Shown here piece after piece: positions 63,943 to 64,000 of a DNA stretch of 64,000 nucleotides. Source of the DNA: Prorocentrum cordatum (Eukaryota > Sar > Dinophyceae > Prorocentrales > Prorocentraceae); contig CAUYUJ010011159.1 of the NCBI GenBank assembly GCA_963575745.1, positions 231,083-295,082 on the forward strand, in the 5' to 3' direction. Both the position numbers and the translations under genes were made by a program. Position 1 is the stretch's first letter. Every line of letters starts with the position of its first letter. Under the pieces are notes generated by a model that worked only from the letters and a program-made list of their open reading frames with translations, was not told the origin of the DNA and did no database searches.

Positions 63943-64000
63943 CTTCTTGAAATGCTTACCTATGCCCGACTCGATGCCGCACAGCTGCTCCCCGTCATCC
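63943..64000 (-). other. Upstream continuation of copia element 2 at window edge
   Basis: Minus-strand sequence leading into the integrase, too short to assign. Confidence 0.4.

Overview
The window looks like nuclear DNA of a dinoflagellate. The evidence is indirect. It is GC-rich and overloaded with tandem and simple repeats. It holds decayed reverse-transcriptase copies of the dinoflagellate type (an EASHPGP N-terminus, a DGAGAFDHV palm and a CDAT/DLVVYG-type C-terminus), PPR repeats of the ISYxAGIGACxKGxQWQRAL type, copia elements with odd active sites, and only a few host-like exons. Prorocentrum, Polarella and Symbiodiniaceae are all possible; I cannot name a species. No rRNA, tRNA or CRISPR locus was found.

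0-13.1 kb: two same-strand (minus) copies of one retroelement, offset by about 7.6 kb. Read 5' to 3' on the minus strand, a unit holds a Gly-rich ORF, a PPR-like stretch, membrane-protein ORFs, a 629-codon ORF with a GIY-YIG endonuclease domain, and a reverse transcriptase with YVDD. An endonuclease N-terminal to an RT, together with a head-to-tail partial tandem whose upstream copy is truncated, points to a Penelope-like element. Each copy is broken in a different place.

13.1-28.2 kb: GC-rich sequence without convincing genes, an RT fragment (about 17 kb), short tandem duplications, a decayed non-LTR-type retroelement on the plus strand (18.99-23.46 kb), simple repeats, a second fragment of the same RT family (25.9-26.8 kb), and several kilobases of degenerate trinucleotide DNA that is open in several frames.

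28.5-36.4 kb: a nearly full-length minus-strand copia-type LTR element (two diverged LTRs of about 225 bp, a tRNA-iMet primer site, gag, zinc knuckle, protease, integrase, RT, RNase H), inactivated by stops, frameshifts and a probable integrase deletion.

36.4-52.4 kb: a 140-bp MITE-like foldback, then plus-strand exons resembling the N-terminal domain of a NodU/CmcH-type carbamoyltransferase at 37.4-37.9 kb and 50.4-50.8 kb. If these belong to one gene, its intron is about 12.4 kb and contains a decayed minus-strand coding tract, a (GAT)n run, 11-bp GGCCTCTTG arrays, a 165-190 bp satellite and a three-part higher-order satellite (43.4-49.0 kb).

52.4-60 kb: GC-rich sequence without a recognisable gene, a 42-bp satellite, degenerate dispersed repeats of roughly 150 bp and simple repeats. 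60.1-63.9 kb: a second minus-strand copia gag-pol (integrase, RT, RNase H) running off the right edge.
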